NCBI RefSeq assembly: GCF_901933205.1
Contig: NC_044576.1
Span: forward strand, 6,543,024 to 6,607,023
Length of the DNA: 64,000 bases
Source: Camarhynchus parvulus
Taxonomy: Eukaryota > Chordata > Aves > Passeriformes > Thraupidae
Direction of reading: 5' to 3'
The position numbers were made by a program, and so were the translations under genes. Shown here piece after piece: positions 63,090-64,000 of the stretch. Under the pieces are notes generated by a model. That model saw only the letters and a list, made by a program, of their open reading frames with translations. It ran no database searches and was not told the origin of the DNA. How positions within the stretch are numbered: position 1 is the first letter of the stretch; each line of letters starts with the position of its first letter.

Positions 63090-64000
63090 CCTCATCTTGG
63101 GCTGGACGAGAGAGAGCACCGGGACTGACTCCCCGAGGCTGGAGCGCGTTGTGAGGGTATCAGCTAATCACCGTCCGCAGGTGCAGCTCCCCATGGCCGT
63201 TCTCCCGCCGCCGCTCATGTGCGGGCAGTTTCGCATTTGCATTGCAGCGAACACACCACACCTGTGGCACTCCCGATGGGACGGAGCTCATCAGCGCCCA
63301 GCGCGAGGATCTGGTTGGCTTCGCAATTTTGTTTAACAAACTTCAGCGGCGCTTTCCCCTCCACCCCTCATGCAGTGGGCGCTCCGCGGGTAGAGCAGAG
63401 TGCGCCGTGTCCAGGTGAGCCGCGGGCGGCTGAGGCGGTTCCCCGGTCCTCCAGAGCCCCCGGCAGCGGCCGCTCTCCCGGTTTTCCAGCGGGGCGGACT
63501 TCGGGGCGCTGCCCCCGCCTTGTGGCACCTCCGGCGCGGCCGGCCCAGGCACGGGGCGGGACGGGGCGGCGGCGGTGCCGGTCCCGGAGCCAGCGCGCCC
63601 GCCCCCCGTGCCCTGCCCGCCGCGGGAGGGGAGCGCGGCGGGCCCGGCCCCACCTGCAGGGGCGGTGGCGCGGGCAGGACGGCCCGGCGCTGGGGTGAGC
63701 CCGGGACGGCTGGGCGAGGTGAGGAGCGCTGCAACATGGCCTCCTCCTCCTCCTCCTCCTCCTGCTCCTTCCCCTCGCGTTCGGCGGCACGGGGCAGCAG
63801 GGACCAGGTGAGCGCGCAGCCCTCGGGCGGGGAGAGGCGGGCGCGGGACCGGCGGCTCTTTCTGCTTTTCCTTCTTTTCCCTCCCTCCTTCTCCTCCTCC
63901 TGCCTTCTCTCGCGGGCGCTCCGGGTCAGCGCGGGGTGAGCGGCGGGTCCGGCGGGAGGGTGCAGCCCAGGTGCGAGGCTGCAGCCGGGAGCGCCTGAGC
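63090..64000. promoter_or_regulatory. CpG island at the right edge
   Basis: Sequence becomes GC- and CpG-rich from about 63.1 kb and stays so to the window end. It contains GC-box-like GGGGCGG motifs and two consensus + strand splice donors (CAG|GTGAGC with GT at 63415 and at 63808). This is the look of a promoter with alternative first exons transcribed rightward. Confidence 0.75.
63736..63807 (+). CDS. ANK3: Possible first coding exon, likely ANK3 alternative 5' exon
   Basis: An ATG with a strong context (A at -3, G at +4) opens 24 codons, MASSSSSSSCSFPSRSAARG then SRDQ, ending exactly at a consensus donor CAG|GTGAGC (GT at 63808). The serine run comes from a TCC trinucleotide repeat. In vertebrates ANK3 lies beyond CDK1 and is transcribed away from it, which fits the strand. 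I also recall a long-isoform ANK3 first exon starting with a MASS-type serine stretch, but that is from memory. Against it: the intron phase is 0, while I expect phase 1 for the exon encoding the DANAS junction. The frame is also open upstream (from 63400), as expected in GC-rich DNA. The next exon is outside the window. Confidence 0.35.

Noticed and set aside
63219..63939. Several long overlapping frames on both strands at the right edge
   Set aside because: Mutually overlapping, compositionally biased frames in a CpG island. Only the short ATG-to-donor segment at 63736-63807 has independent support (start context plus splice donor).

Overview
The window is vertebrate nuclear DNA, almost certainly avian and probably from a songbird-type genome. 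The evidence is GT-AG split genes with short introns, CR1 LINE fragments of the kind that dominate bird repeats, CpG-island promoters, and the neighbouring pair RHOBTB1 and CDK1. CDK1 carries the longer C-terminal tail (LPANLIKK) that I recall from chicken rather than the short mammalian one. There are no bacterial operons, phage genes, CRISPR arrays or convincing non-coding RNA genes.

Layout. (1) 1-8,798 is upstream intron or 5' flank of RHOBTB1 with no coding exon. (2) 8,809-26,474 (+) holds nine coding exons of RHOBTB1 that join in frame into a 694-residue atypical Rho GTPase with two BTB domains. Its 3' UTR of about 2.1 kb ends at overlapping AATAAA signals near 28,566-28,575. (3) About 28.6-48.1 kb is a 19-20 kb convergent intergenic gap with repeat fragments and no gene I can support. 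(4) 48,785-56,265 (-) holds seven coding exons of CDK1 (302 residues, complete). A non-coding first exon ends at 57,114 inside a CpG island that shows E2F, paired CCAAT and CHR promoter elements. (5) 57.5-58.06 kb is a CR1 copy interrupted by a 29-bp minisatellite. (6) 58-63 kb is mostly featureless, with a three-copy 46-bp tandem repeat. (7) 63.1-64.0 kb is a second CpG island with a possible first coding exon on the + strand. From the conserved order RHOBTB1-CDK1-ANK3, the best guess for it is an alternative 5' exon of ANK3.

RHOBTB1 and CDK1 converge tail to tail. CDK1 and the right-hand island are head to head but about 6 kb apart, so they do not share one compact promoter. CDK1 is the mitotic cyclin-dependent kinase, and its promoter has the layout expected for cell-cycle (DREAM/MuvB, NF-Y) control. 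RHOBTB1 is a BTB/CUL3-type adaptor. The two are syntenic neighbours, not one pathway.

I found no convincing undescribed system. The most useful second looks are the CDK1 promoter with two CHR-like elements, the VNTR inside a CR1 next to that promoter, and the right-edge first exon.
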